A stretch of 64,000 nucleotides of DNA from Faecalispora sporosphaeroides DSM 1294 (lineage in GTDB: Bacteria; Bacillota; Clostridia; Oscillospirales; Acutalibacteraceae), in the NCBI GenBank assembly GCA_000383295.1, contig KB911068.1, forward strand, positions 62,001-126,000, read 5' to 3'. The notes beneath the pieces are model-generated. The model saw only the letters and a list, made by a program, of their open reading frames with translations, ran no database searches and was not told where the DNA came from. Numbering within the stretch: position 1 is the first letter of the stretch; each line of letters opens with the position of its first letter. Positions 18,120 through 26,477 of this stretch are shown here, piece after piece. Both the position numbers and the translations under genes were made by a program.

Positions 18120-20237
18120 CTATAATGACATGGTCTGCTCATGGTCATCCCTCGCATGACCCTGCGCCTTCTTTTTCTCCCGGAGCTTGCGAAGAAGCTT
18201 CCGGTCGATCCTCTGTTCGTACGGTTTTAATGGCGGAGCGTTGTCTGCAAAAATACGGCTCATGTGATGCAGAAGCCGTGTTGCCGCTAGCAGAACGGAA
18301 GGGTCTTTGAAATCCTTGATATGGTCAAGGAAAAACTTGGCATAAAGATTGCCCTGCGCTGCCGATAGGGTGAGCCAGCGGACAGCGACATCCTTGTCTT
18401 TGGGGACGTCTTTCCCCATCAGATACAGCTTGCCGAGAGTATACTGCGCATACTGATTTCCATGTTCAGCCGCAGCCGTTAGGAATTGCAGCGCAGTCTG
18501 TATATCCTTGGGCATATCCTCATCCATGAGATAAATCTTGCCCAGTCGGTATTGTGCAAGCTGGTTTCCCTGATCGGCAGCCTGTTTCAGATACTCCACG
18601 CTCTTGTCAGTATCCTTGGAAACATCACTTCCTTTGAGATATACAATACCGAGAGCATATTGTGCAAACGGATTTTTTCTGTCTGCGGCAAAGGTCAGCC
18701 AGCGAATGGCGGACTCCACATCCTTCAGAACACCATCACCGCCAAGGTACAACTTGCCCAGACGGTATGCGGCAAAGATATTTCCGTGCTCTGCGGAAAG
18801 CGTATAAAGCCGTACCGTCTCAGCAGCATTCTGTGGAACGTGGTGTCCCTTTTCATAGAGCTTGCCGAGAAAATATGCGGCAAAGGGATTTTTGGCTTCC
18901 GCCGCTTTTCTGAGATAGCCAAGGGCTTTTTCCGCCTCCTGCGGCTGCACTTTTTCATCGGAAAGGATAAGTCTCGCAAGCTGGCAGCAGGCAAGAGGAT
19001 TTCCCGCGGATGCCGTTCTTTCTAATTCTTCCTCTGCCATGTCATAGGAGGGTATCTCCAAATCGTCCTCCGAATCCGGCAGAGCTGTTTCCATGGATGC
19101 CGGTTCCTCAAAGGTTATGCTGCCAATCAGCAGAGCTTCCTGAATGACCATGTTGCGGATAGGCTTGAAATCATTGCAGCGGGAAAGGGGCGGAGGTTCC
19201 GATGGAGTTTCTGCGTAGATGGATTCGATCCTGCCTTTGGCTTCCCACCACAAGCGATAGGCTTCAGCAACTCGACTGTCCTTGGCAAGCTCATCCACAA
19301 TTTCATCCACCACGTTTTTAAGATCTGCCTTGAGATAGCCATACTGCTTTTTGCCGCCGACAGTTTGAAGCTTCTCCGCCAGGTATATGAACAGATGTTC
19401 CATGCGGTCGTTTTGCAAAACACCGTTTTTCATTTGAGGGATCAGTTCACGCATGGATTCGGCAGCCTGTTCCTTCAGGATATCCCGGTGCTGGGTCTTT
19501 TCTCTGTAGAGCGGAATAAGCTCCTGGCGAAAAATCTCCTTTGCCAGTGAGGACTTCATTTTTTTGATTCCTTGTTTCGTAAGGTAGCCCTCTCTTGGAT
19601 CGGTGCTATAGCAGATCATGTGGACATGGGGATGATGTGATTCGTTGTGAAAGGCGGCATACCATCTGAGGTGGTCGGAATGGATTTTCAAATTCTCCGC
19701 AAGCTCCATTGCCTTTTCCGAAAGGAGAGCCTTCCATGCAAGAGCATTGTCGTATCCCAGCCTTGCCGCATCCTCCCGCCGCAGAGAAATAATGGGCGTC
19801 CACACATTTCCGGTATGACAAGATACCTCGTCAGCAATCTGCGATAAGATCAGCGGCTCGTCACCGGCTGTGAACAGACCGTGGCGATCAAGCTTCTCGA
19901 CGCGGGGGCGGTTTGCGATGTAGTCCAGGTATTTTTCCCGGCCGCTGATTCTATCAAGGTTCTGTTCCAGCGCGATGGTGATGAATTCTGTAGCGTTTCC
20001 CCGGTTGGGATTTTCACAGTAGTCTGCATATTCAAATAAATCCTTGGCATCGGGAAACTCCCGGAGGATCTGTGCAATCACATCTTTTTGCTTCTTGGTG
20101 GAGTGCCAAAGCTTATGACCGCTTTCCATCTTTTCTACACCATCGCGGGTGGCAATGTATTTTACGAGATTATTCAGATGGGCTGCAGTCTTTTCCCCGC
20201 CCTTAAGATAGGGGCATTTGAGAATGATACGGGCCAT
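18120..20237 (-). CDS. MobP-type relaxase with C-terminal Sel1 repeats
   Basis: 705 residues. The N-terminus LVKYIATRDGVEKM carries the candidate nicking Tyr27. The histidine cluster HNESHHPHVH lies at 197-206. From about residue 395 to 620 there are some six Sel1-like repeats (AAYFLGKLYEKGHHVPQNAA, AQYRLGKIYLMDEDMPKDI and others), an added protein-binding solenoid. The enzyme nicks oriT, stays attached to the 5' end and leads the strand into the recipient. The extreme C-terminus is HEQTMSL, part of the shared tail. It overlaps the accessory gene by one base. Confidence 0.9.
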   Translation of the reverse strand: MARIILKCPYLKGGEKTAAHLNNLVKYIATRDGVEKMESGHKLWHSTKKQKDVIAQILREFPDAKDLFEYADYCENPNRGNATEFITIALEQNLDRISGREKYLDYIANRPRVEKLDRHGLFTAGDEPLILSQIADEVSCHTGNVWTPIISLRREDAARLGYDNALAWKALLSEKAMELAENLKIHSDHLRWYAAFHNESHHPHVHMICYSTDPREGYLTKQGIKKMKSSLAKEIFRQELIPLYREKTQHRDILKEQAAESMRELIPQMKNGVLQNDRMEHLFIYLAEKLQTVGGKKQYGYLKADLKNVVDEIVDELAKDSRVAEAYRLWWEAKGRIESIYAETPSEPPPLSRCNDFKPIRNMVIQEALLIGSITFEEPASMETALPDSEDDLEIPSYDMAEEELERTASAGNPLACCQLARLILSDEKVQPQEAEKALGYLRKAAEAKNPFAAYFLGKLYEKGHHVPQNAAETVRLYTLSAEHGNIFAAYRLGKLYLGGDGVLKDVESAIRWLTFAADRKNPFAQYALGIVYLKGSDVSKDTDKSVEYLKQAADQGNQLAQYRLGKIYLMDEDMPKDIQTALQFLTAAAEHGNQYAQYTLGKLYLMGKDVPKDKDVAVRWLTLSAAQGNLYAKFFLDHIKDFKDPSVLLAATRLLHHMSRIFADNAPPLKPYEQRIDRKLLRKLREKKKAQGHARDDHEQTMSL

Positions 20238-20653
20238 TATTCTTCATCATCCGGACTGTTCTGGAAATCCACTGCATCCTCCAGCCGGATTTTACCTTTG
20301 GTTCGTTTGACTTCGGCAACGCATCGGCCACGAAGCCGGTGCAATTCCTCATCGGTAATCTCCAGCGTAACCGCAAGCAGATGCATCATCATGCTGATTT
20401 CCACCGAAAGCCGGAATAGATTATTTGCCACCCGGTTTTCAGTTTTTTGCAATGTGCCTTGTATCGATGCAAGCAATGCCTTGGAAAGATAGGAGGAGAT
20501 ATCCTCTGTTCCAAGGTATCCCATGTAAAAGCTAAGTGCCTTTTCAATAAATTCGCTGCGGCTTTTGCAGTTGTCCTTGCTTAGCCAGCCGTCCAGCCGT
20601 TCCATGGTTTCGGGATACAGCCAGACTGCTGTCCGTTCCTTATTGTTTTTCAT
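20237..20653 (-). CDS. Ribbon-helix-helix relaxosome accessory protein
   Basis: 138 residues from ATG 20653 (GGAGG 8 nt upstream). The N-terminus is an RHH module: RTAVWLYPETMERLDGWLSK, then SRSEFIEKALSFYMGYLG. The rest is a helical hairpin. MobC-type proteins bind oriT and help the relaxase open it. The oriT candidate lies directly upstream, and the stop overlaps the relaxase start. Confidence 0.85.
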   Translation of the reverse strand: MKNNKERTAVWLYPETMERLDGWLSKDNCKSRSEFIEKALSFYMGYLGTEDISSYLSKALLASIQGTLQKTENRVANNLFRLSVEISMMMHLLAVTLEITDEELHRLRGRCVAEVKRTKGKIRLEDAVDFQNSPDDEE

Positions 20654-20689
20654 ATACAAGCCTCCGTTTCATGGATGTACACCTGTGGG

Positions 20690-21031
20690 GTGACCGTACA
20701 AATCCCTTTTGTTTTCTGCTTTTTATTCAATTTCGACCACTTTGACCGTGACAAATCCGCAATCCGACCACCTCATGGGAATGGGTAAAAAACGCCCAGC
20801 ACTGCTGGGCGAAGTGAGTGGCGGGAGGGCGATTGCGACCACCCGCCTTTATCCTGCTCTTTTTTAGACCCAAGGACGGTGCAAGGGCGACGCATATTGT
20901 GACCGAATGGCGATAGTCGGGCATCTCCGCACAAAGCCCCCACAATTGGTTTTACTTGGCTTGGCGGGGAACTATGCCACCTATCGCTGAATAAGCCCAC
21001 ACAGGGGCACACGGGCGGCAACACGGGCGCG
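20690..21031. other. Candidate origin of transfer (oriT)
   Basis: A 340-bp GC-rich stretch without a gene, directly upstream of the relaxosome genes. CGACCAC occurs three times (in TTCGACCACTT, ATCCGACCACCTC and TTGCGACCACCC), with a related TGTGACCGAATGG further on. GCCCAGCA-C-TGCTGGGC forms a perfect 8-bp stem near 20782-20798. Several short frames here are unconvincing. Position plus repeats fit oriT; the nic site is not located. Confidence 0.6.
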
Positions 21032-21475
21032 TCACATCTGTTGGACTGTCTGGCTCGTCAGCGGCTCCGGTTTCTCCTGCAGACGGAGGCCGTAATCCTC
21101 CAGCGTCAGCCCTTCCTGATGTATGCAGTAGTCCTGCATTTTTTTCAGCAGGATTTCTCTTTCCTGATCGTCCAGCTGGTAGACCAGTTCTTGGCAGGAG
21201 CCGTCCCCGCGATTCAGGACGATGTCCAGCGTATCGCATGCCTGCCCTTGGCCGATGTCATAATTGGCATAAACATTGATCCAGTCATTGTTCTCCACCG
21301 TTTCCACATGGGTTCCGAATACCTCATCTACGTTGAAGAAGGTATCTATATAAAAATTGAGTCTGCCATCCGTTTCCATGATTTCATCGGAAAACGCGAT
21401 ATCGCTGTCCGTCAGTTTCCGGCTGCCTGCGGTCAGAAACGGACCAGTTGCCTGTTCCATCGAATTTTCTTTCAT
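21032..21475 (-). CDS. Conserved-type ICE protein, DUF6329-like
   Basis: 147 residues, GGAGG before the ATG. The body alternates DGRLNFYIDTFFNVDEVFGT with IQVYANYDIGQ-type strands (NDWINVYANYDIGQGQACDT), then a helical end LLKKMQDYCIHQEGL. The pattern matches a small family seen in Clostridial ICEs (DUF6329, from memory). It ends SQTVQQM, a variant of the shared tail. First gene on the far side of oriT, so it could be an early-entry gene in the recipient. Confidence 0.6.
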   Translation of the reverse strand: MKENSMEQATGPFLTAGSRKLTDSDIAFSDEIMETDGRLNFYIDTFFNVDEVFGTHVETVENNDWINVYANYDIGQGQACDTLDIVLNRGDGSCQELVYQLDDQEREILLKKMQDYCIHQEGLTLEDYGLRLQEKPEPLTSQTVQQM

Positions 21476-21551
21476 TCAGATTCCTCCATTGCCGAATTTT
21501 CCAAGGCTCGCAGCGCGAACCTCAGAGAGAAAAAAGGGTGGTGCACATTTT

Positions 21552-21671
21552 TTACACACCGCCGCTGCCTGCTGCTTCAATGCGTTTCCGTACATCAGTG
21601 GGAACATGCTTTTCATAGAGAGCCTCCAGTTTCTCTGTATTGAACGGAACAGAAATAGTTTCCCTTTCCAT
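21552..21671 (-). CDS. Miniature DUF6103-like protein (internally deleted copy)
   Basis: 39 residues: SVPFNTEKLEALYEKHVPTD then VRKRIEAAGSGGV. It matches both ends of the larger paralogue at 22975-23325 (FPTEKLEAL ... TYEKAVPAQVREYVE) but lacks the roughly 24 residues between. The join keeps the frame. The ribosome site is weak (AGGGAAACT lies inside the frame; GGAGTGG lies upstream). Either a relic or a working mini-version. Confidence 0.55.
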   Translation of the reverse strand: MERETISVPFNTEKLEALYEKHVPTDVRKRIEAAGSGGV

Positions 21672-21773
21672 AAAATTCCACTCCTTTGGTTGATTTCGAG
21701 CAGAAAGTGAGCCATGTTGGTGCAGACAGCCTGTGTTCTGATAGAAGCATTCAGTAAAAGTGAACCAACATGG

Positions 21774-22058
21774 TTACAATTCCTCCAGTGCGTGAATCAG
21801 GCTGCCGGGCAGTTCCTTCAGCTGAACAGCCGTATCCGGCGTCAGTGTCTGCGGGACTTCCGCCAGCCGGAGGTTTTGAAGTTCTTCCCGAACAGCTTGC
21901 CGAACCAGCTGCTCCAGCCGTTCTGTTTGTGCGGCGGCGAGAATACTGGACACCACAAAGTCGGTGCGCTGGCGGTTGGCCTGTTGCGAAAACAGACGCT
22001 CGGCCTCCCGGTGCCTGGGATCGTCCATGTCAAAGGACAGATAGTATCGCTTCCTCAT
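21774..22058 (-). CDS. StbB-like segregation partner of ParM
   Basis: 94 residues: MRKRYYLSFDMDDPRHREAE, then TDFVVSSILAAAQTERLEQL, with a charged C-terminal helix. The first strand and helix fit an RHH-type DNA-binding protein. It starts 5 bp after the ParM stop and is therefore the probable centromere-binding partner, keeping excised circular ICE in daughter cells. Confidence 0.7.
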   Translation of the reverse strand: MRKRYYLSFDMDDPRHREAERLFSQQANRQRTDFVVSSILAAAQTERLEQLVRQAVREELQNLRLAEVPQTLTPDTAVQLKELPGSLIHALEEL

Positions 22059-22062
22059 AGGC

Positions 22063-22944
22063 TTACCCCAGCAGGAGCTTGTACCCGTCCGCATTGGCAA
22101 ACCGGTTCAGTACAGCCACGGTATTGAGTCCATCCCCGCACAGCCGGGATTCCAAAAGCTCCGCACCGCCACCCACGAACACGGTAGGAAGCCTTAAATC
22201 CAAGCCCCGTTCCCGCAGTGCGTTCAGCAGCTCCTTGCAGTAGGCGGACACCTCCTGCTCCACAGCTTCTTCGATTTTCCTGCGGTCAGTATGCTGGATT
22301 TTGCCCCGAATAGCATCGGTGATCAGCACATCCGAAAGAAGAATGCCGCTTTTCTGCAGGGCATCCTGAATGCGGCTGTAAAGAATGATCGTGCCCATCC
22401 GCAGACTGGCGCAGCTTGCCCTGTCCAGCCTGAAATTGTGGACGGTGAGAACATCCACCGTGTATCCGCCGATGTCAACGAGGGTAATGCTGCGATATTC
22501 CTGCAGACGGGGATAGTACCGGCACAGAGCCGCATGTCCCTGAGCGAACACCTTACAGTCTGCAATGCGACAGCGGTAGGCTGCTCCTTCGAACACAAAG
22601 GATACATTTTCCCGCAAAAAATATCGCCGAAACGCTTCCTTCTGCGTGCCATAGCTGTCAATGGGAAGCCCCACCCCCAGCATAATATCCGCGTTGGCCA
22701 CTCCGGAACGCTTCATGGCCTCGGCAATGGCCGGCAGGGTGAGAATAAAGGTATCCTGCTCTCTGGTTTTATCCTGCTGAAAGCGCAGACGGCGTTCCCC
22801 GATGGCGTAATAGTTGCCTTCATAATAGAGCTGCAGCTCCGGCGTAATGAATTCCCGGTCGCTGACCGCGAAGCCGGAGGCGTAAAGCATCCCCTCCGAG
22901 GATTTGGTATTGTAGTTTCCGTTGTCTATGCCAAGCTTGATCAT
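22063..22944 (-). CDS. ParM/StbA-like actin-type ATPase
   Basis: 293 residues from ATG 22944 (AAGGAGG 8 nt upstream). Actin-fold motifs: phosphate 1 LGIDNGNYNTKS, phosphate 2 ITLVDIGGYTVDVLTV, adenosine motif VFVGGGAELLES. ParM proteins polymerise to push plasmid copies apart; ICE homologues likely stabilise the excised form. Paired with the StbB-like gene downstream. Confidence 0.88.
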   Translation of the reverse strand: MIKLGIDNGNYNTKSSEGMLYASGFAVSDREFITPELQLYYEGNYYAIGERRLRFQQDKTREQDTFILTLPAIAEAMKRSGVANADIMLGVGLPIDSYGTQKEAFRRYFLRENVSFVFEGAAYRCRIADCKVFAQGHAALCRYYPRLQEYRSITLVDIGGYTVDVLTVHNFRLDRASCASLRMGTIILYSRIQDALQKSGILLSDVLITDAIRGKIQHTDRRKIEEAVEQEVSAYCKELLNALRERGLDLRLPTVFVGGGAELLESRLCGDGLNTVAVLNRFANADGYKLLLG

Positions 22945-22974
22945 AGCCGACACCTCCTTGTTCTTTTTCTGCTG

Positions 22975-23325
22975 TTACATACTCATGCTCATGCCCTGCG
23001 TTTCCTGCAGAGAGTCCTCCGCAGGTGCGTCGGGCTGATGGGCGGCTGTCTGCGGCTCTGCGGGAGCCTGTTCCCTCTGGCGGCGGTTCTGACGCGCAGG
23101 GCGTTCTCTGGCTGCGGGGGCCGCCTGTGTTTCCTGCGATGCGGGAGCCTGCTCCATGCGACTCTCCACATATTCCCGTACTTGGGCCGGAACCGCCTTT
23201 TCATAGGTTTTGTCCAGATAATTTTGAAGCTCCTGTTCGATGGTAAGCTCCTTTTTGTCCATGAAGAAGCGGAGCGCCTCCAGCTTCTCCGTAGGGAAGG
23301 ATAATTTCAGTTCGGTTGTGCTCAT
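22975..23325 (-). CDS. DUF6103-like ICE protein
   Basis: 116 residues from ATG 23325 (GGAGG 8 nt upstream). The N-terminus is TTELKLSFPTEKLEALRFFM, then a helix to YEKAVPAQVREYVES. The second half is low complexity (RQNRRQREQAPAEPQTA) and ends GMSMSM, one of the clearest examples of the shared tail. Function unknown. It precedes parM by 30 bp. Confidence 0.65.
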   Translation of the reverse strand: MSTTELKLSFPTEKLEALRFFMDKKELTIEQELQNYLDKTYEKAVPAQVREYVESRMEQAPASQETQAAPAARERPARQNRRQREQAPAEPQTAAHQPDAPAEDSLQETQGMSMSM

Positions 23326-23399
23326 ACAGATTTCCTCCATTCATGGAAAGATTGGCAGACCTGCCACAGTCAAGGTGACAGGTCTTGGGAAGAACACGT

Positions 23400-24908
23400 T
23401 TACGGCAGATAGTTTCTCGGATTTTTCTCCGAGCCGTTTATCCGTACTTCAAAATGCAGATGGTTTCCGGTGCTTCGCCCGGTGGAACCCACCTTGGCAA
23501 TGGTTTCTCCGGCCTTGACTGTCTGCCCCTCCCGGACGAGAATTTGTGAGCAGTGCCCGTATAAAGTGACCATGCCATTTCCGTGGTCAATGGTCAGATA
23601 ATAGCCGTAGCCGGTGCTTCCATAAACCACGGTTTTCACCGTTCCCGCTTTTGCAGAGCGGATGGAAGTACCTTTGGCAGCACCAAGATCAAGACCGGAA
23701 TGTCCCACCCACTTCCCGGTGAGCGGGTCTGTTCTGCCTCCGAATTCAGAAGTTACCATCGCTCGCCATCCTTTGCCCAGAGGTGAAATAAAGCCGTCGG
23801 CAGAGGCTTTTTTCGTTTCGGCATAAGGTCTGGCATATAAAACCTGTTTGTCGGAATCGAACAAATCCCGGTAAACAACCCGCCCTTTGGAGGAAGATGC
23901 GTCCACCACCTTACCGTCTCCGGCATAGATTCCCACATGCGTAATGTTCATGAAACGGCCGTTGGGCTTGTGGCTCCAGAACACCAAATCGCCGGGAGCA
24001 AGGCTTGATTTGGAAATCGTCAACCCATTGTCCACGCAGTATTTGCCCTGTGCCGCAGCGGTGCCGGGGAGGTTTATCCCCAACTTTTTGTACACCCACT
24101 GCACCAGATAGCTGCAGTCAGTATAGCTTCCCTGCCCCCGTTTCTCCTGAGAGTAGGGATCGCCAAGGCGGGAAAGTCCAAGGCGAACTGCTTCAACACC
24201 CGTTTCACCGGCAGGCAAATCGGAAAAGAAGCCGTCAAGCTGATCCGGTATCCAGTCCTCCCACATAGCGGAATCGTCACTCTCGATGGGCGCCGCTGTA
24301 CCGTATAAGGCACGGTAATAGATTTCCGAAGCGTTGGCTTGATCTTCATAGGTGATGGCTTCTCCGAAGAGTGTCCTGATGTTGTTGTAGATAGCAGGCA
24401 GAGAGGTAATGGGAACGGCAACGGTATAGGTTTCTTCCGAAGTTGTATCATCCTCGTTTTCCACGGTGCGGGTGCGTTCCTCATAGGCGACAAAGCAGTC
24501 TACATATTTCCGGTGTTCCAACCGGGAGGGGGACTCCGCACCAAAGAACAGAGAATAAAAAATTGCCTTGACACGGTAAGCGTCAAGGCTGTCGCCGTCC
24601 TCCATCTGTGCATTCACGGTGGATATGGCGCTATCGATCAATGTGAAACTGTTTCGCATATCTCCGATGTACTCCCTGTAATTCACAGGCATACTTCCCG
24701 GAATTGTGCCGCCATGAAAACACAGCTCCACGGCAGTGTTGTTGTGATTTGCCGTTCCGGAGAGCAGAGAGCAGATCAGCACAATCATTAAGATGAGCGG
24801 TGACAGGACGGCGGCGACAGTCCAGCCGATGGTTTTTCGCATGCGTTCATCCGAAAGTGCGGCAGCGGCAGCTTTGGCTATCGCTGTAATAGTAGCGGGA
24901 TCAGCCAT
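23400..24908 (-). CDS. Double cell-wall hydrolase (NlpC/P60 plus M23)
   Basis: 502 residues. A membrane helix lies at about 28-50 (TVAAVLSPLILMIVLICSLL). NlpC/P60 domain: catalytic Cys265 in TDCSYLVQWVY and His324 in THVGIYAG. M23 domain: His403 and Asp407 in GHSGLDL, His483/His485 in HLHFEV. It should cut peptidoglycan stems and bridges to let the transfer channel through, the VirB1-like role in Gram-positive ICEs. Two different hydrolase folds in one protein are less common than the usual lysozyme-P60 pairing. Confidence 0.92.
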   Translation of the reverse strand: MADPATITAIAKAAAAALSDERMRKTIGWTVAAVLSPLILMIVLICSLLSGTANHNNTAVELCFHGGTIPGSMPVNYREYIGDMRNSFTLIDSAISTVNAQMEDGDSLDAYRVKAIFYSLFFGAESPSRLEHRKYVDCFVAYEERTRTVENEDDTTSEETYTVAVPITSLPAIYNNIRTLFGEAITYEDQANASEIYYRALYGTAAPIESDDSAMWEDWIPDQLDGFFSDLPAGETGVEAVRLGLSRLGDPYSQEKRGQGSYTDCSYLVQWVYKKLGINLPGTAAAQGKYCVDNGLTISKSSLAPGDLVFWSHKPNGRFMNITHVGIYAGDGKVVDASSSKGRVVYRDLFDSDKQVLYARPYAETKKASADGFISPLGKGWRAMVTSEFGGRTDPLTGKWVGHSGLDLGAAKGTSIRSAKAGTVKTVVYGSTGYGYYLTIDHGNGMVTLYGHCSQILVREGQTVKAGETIAKVGSTGRSTGNHLHFEVRINGSEKNPRNYLP

Positions 24909-24912
24909 TCCG

Positions 24913-25416
24913 TCACCACCATTTCAGGTCACCAAAACCGAATAGGTTCTGCTGTTCCGGTTCCGGTTCGCTTTCCATGAGCTGCTCGGTGTAATCGATT
25001 GCCCGTTCCAGAATAGCGGTATCAAACCCTGCGGTTTTATAGCCTTCACGGATGGTATTGTAGTAATAGTCGGACGGGTACCCCAGCCGATGCCCCGGCG
25101 TCATCACATAAACCATTGCCGAAACCGTTTTGCCGTCCAGGGTCAGTTCCATGGTTTCTTTACCGTAGAATCTGGGGAAGCCTTCGTAAACATCGAGGGC
25201 CGCTTCATCTTTCGAAGTGATTTCCCACAGCAAAACAGGAACAGAAGCGCCCTCGCAAGGCTCGATGGTAGCCACAGCTCCATGCCTTCCGCCTCGAAAC
25301 ACAAGGGCATAATCTTTTATCTCAGATGCCCCAAGCACCTTGGCAGTAGGGCATCGTTTCGCCATTTGCGTCAGATTGAGGTTGCTGCCATAGGCAATAT
25401 ACAGTTTATTTTTCAT
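24913..25416 (-). CDS. Gamma-glutamylcyclotransferase-like enzyme
   Basis: 167 residues from ATG 25416 (AAAGGAG). The family signature YIAYGSNLNLTQMAKRCP opens the protein, and the acidic catalytic region is DVYEGFPRFYGKE. The family (GGCT/AIG2) releases pyroglutamate from gamma-glutamyl amines. It lies 10 bp after the amidoligase gene; the pair would make and remove gamma-glutamyl-type bonds. The C-terminal 25 residues are extra. Confidence 0.88.
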   Translation of the reverse strand: MKNKLYIAYGSNLNLTQMAKRCPTAKVLGASEIKDYALVFRGGRHGAVATIEPCEGASVPVLLWEITSKDEAALDVYEGFPRFYGKETMELTLDGKTVSAMVYVMTPGHRLGYPSDYYYNTIREGYKTAGFDTAILERAIDYTEQLMESEPEPEQQNLFGFGDLKWW

Positions 25417-25426
25417 AATAGCTCCT

Positions 25427-26464
25427 TTACATTGACATGGTAAAAGCGGGGGACTGTTCATCCTCCGCTTCCATCATAGTTTCCGGTACAGCTTGTTCCG
25501 GCGGCGCCGTCGCCTGAGCTCTCTCTGCTTCGCGCTTTTGTCGCAGCCGTTCTTTTTGCCTTTCTGCCTGGGCCGGGTCTTTCCACGCAATGCAGCCCTC
25601 CAGATGATCCAGCAGATGCTTACGGGCTGTTTTGAATTCATCTCCAATCATGCCAAGACGCAGAAGCCACACACGGAAGGTGTACTTCTCATTGGTAGAT
25701 TGAGTCTTGACGGGACTTGCCGACCGTTGGTTGAGTGCCTGCGCGGTAATGGCAAGGCAGAATTGGATATATGCCTTGATTTTTCCGGCGTGAAGATTGC
25801 CATTGAAAGCGCGGAATTCCACCGTGCCTTTCTGGAACACGCTGTGAAGATTGAGACAGTGGTAGCGGCTGTGATGGTAATGCTCCCGGCTGCCATCACC
25901 GCCGTTGTACCAGATTCGTTTCAGCTGTTCCATGGTAGAGGGTTTCTGACGGTTGATTCGTTCCAAGAACAGAGGATCAATCTTTTGACAGTAGCTGGTT
26001 TCTCTGCCGCGGGAAACCTGTAGCGCCCTATAAATCATATCCTCTTTCGCCGCCATGATGTTGACCAGATTGCGGAGCTTCGGAGCGTTAAAAGGAGCGG
26101 CATTGATGTGAATATGAATACCGCAGGAGGGATTTACAAAAGCCCCGGCTTCCCGGAGCTTGCGGATCAGTTCCTGCACGGTTTCGATATCCCGGTACTG
26201 GCAAATTGGGCTTACCAGCTCCACACTGTAATTCCTGTCGGCACTGATTTTCCTGCGTCCGTCTCTCTTTTGGCAGTCAATGCTGCCGTCGCTCATGACT
26301 TTCCATTTGCGCCGCTGGCTGTCACAGGCATAATAGGCATCGTAATAACCGCCCTCATATTCCTTGCTGGTTCCAAAATATTCGGCAATTACTTCGGCAG
26401 CACGGCTTCTTGTTATCCCGGTCATTTCAATTTCTATGCCGAAATCCTGAGCCTGTATCTCCAT
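25427..26464 (-). CDS. Amidoligase-family protein
   Basis: 345 residues. The glutamine-synthetase-like amidoligase fold is shown by FGIEIEMTGITRSRA, VELVSPICQYRDIETVQEL, CGIHIHINAAPF and TVEFRAFNGNLHAGKI. Such enzymes join an amine to a carboxylate using ATP. A low-complexity end follows (QKEERLRQKREAE-type) and the C-terminus is SPAFTMSM, the shared tail. Adjacent GGCT suggests a peptide-modifying pair, as described for amidoligase/AIG2 gene neighbourhoods. The substrate is unknown. Confidence 0.88.
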   Translation of the reverse strand: MEIQAQDFGIEIEMTGITRSRAAEVIAEYFGTSKEYEGGYYDAYYACDSQRRKWKVMSDGSIDCQKRDGRRKISADRNYSVELVSPICQYRDIETVQELIRKLREAGAFVNPSCGIHIHINAAPFNAPKLRNLVNIMAAKEDMIYRALQVSRGRETSYCQKIDPLFLERINRQKPSTMEQLKRIWYNGGDGSREHYHHSRYHCLNLHSVFQKGTVEFRAFNGNLHAGKIKAYIQFCLAITAQALNQRSASPVKTQSTNEKYTFRVWLLRLGMIGDEFKTARKHLLDHLEGCIAWKDPAQAERQKERLRQKREAERAQATAPPEQAVPETMMEAEDEQSPAFTMSM

Positions 26465-26477
26465 TTACCCACCGCCT

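Noticed and set aside
20727-21239. Several Arg/Pro-rich ORFs over the oriT candidate and the gene after it
   Set aside because: High GC makes long open frames by chance. They lack ribosome sites and overlap each other or the DUF6329-like gene.
22291-23304. 337-aa plus-strand ORF opposite parM and the DUF6103-like gene
   Set aside because: Antisense shadow of two clear genes; no start signal and no recognisable fold.
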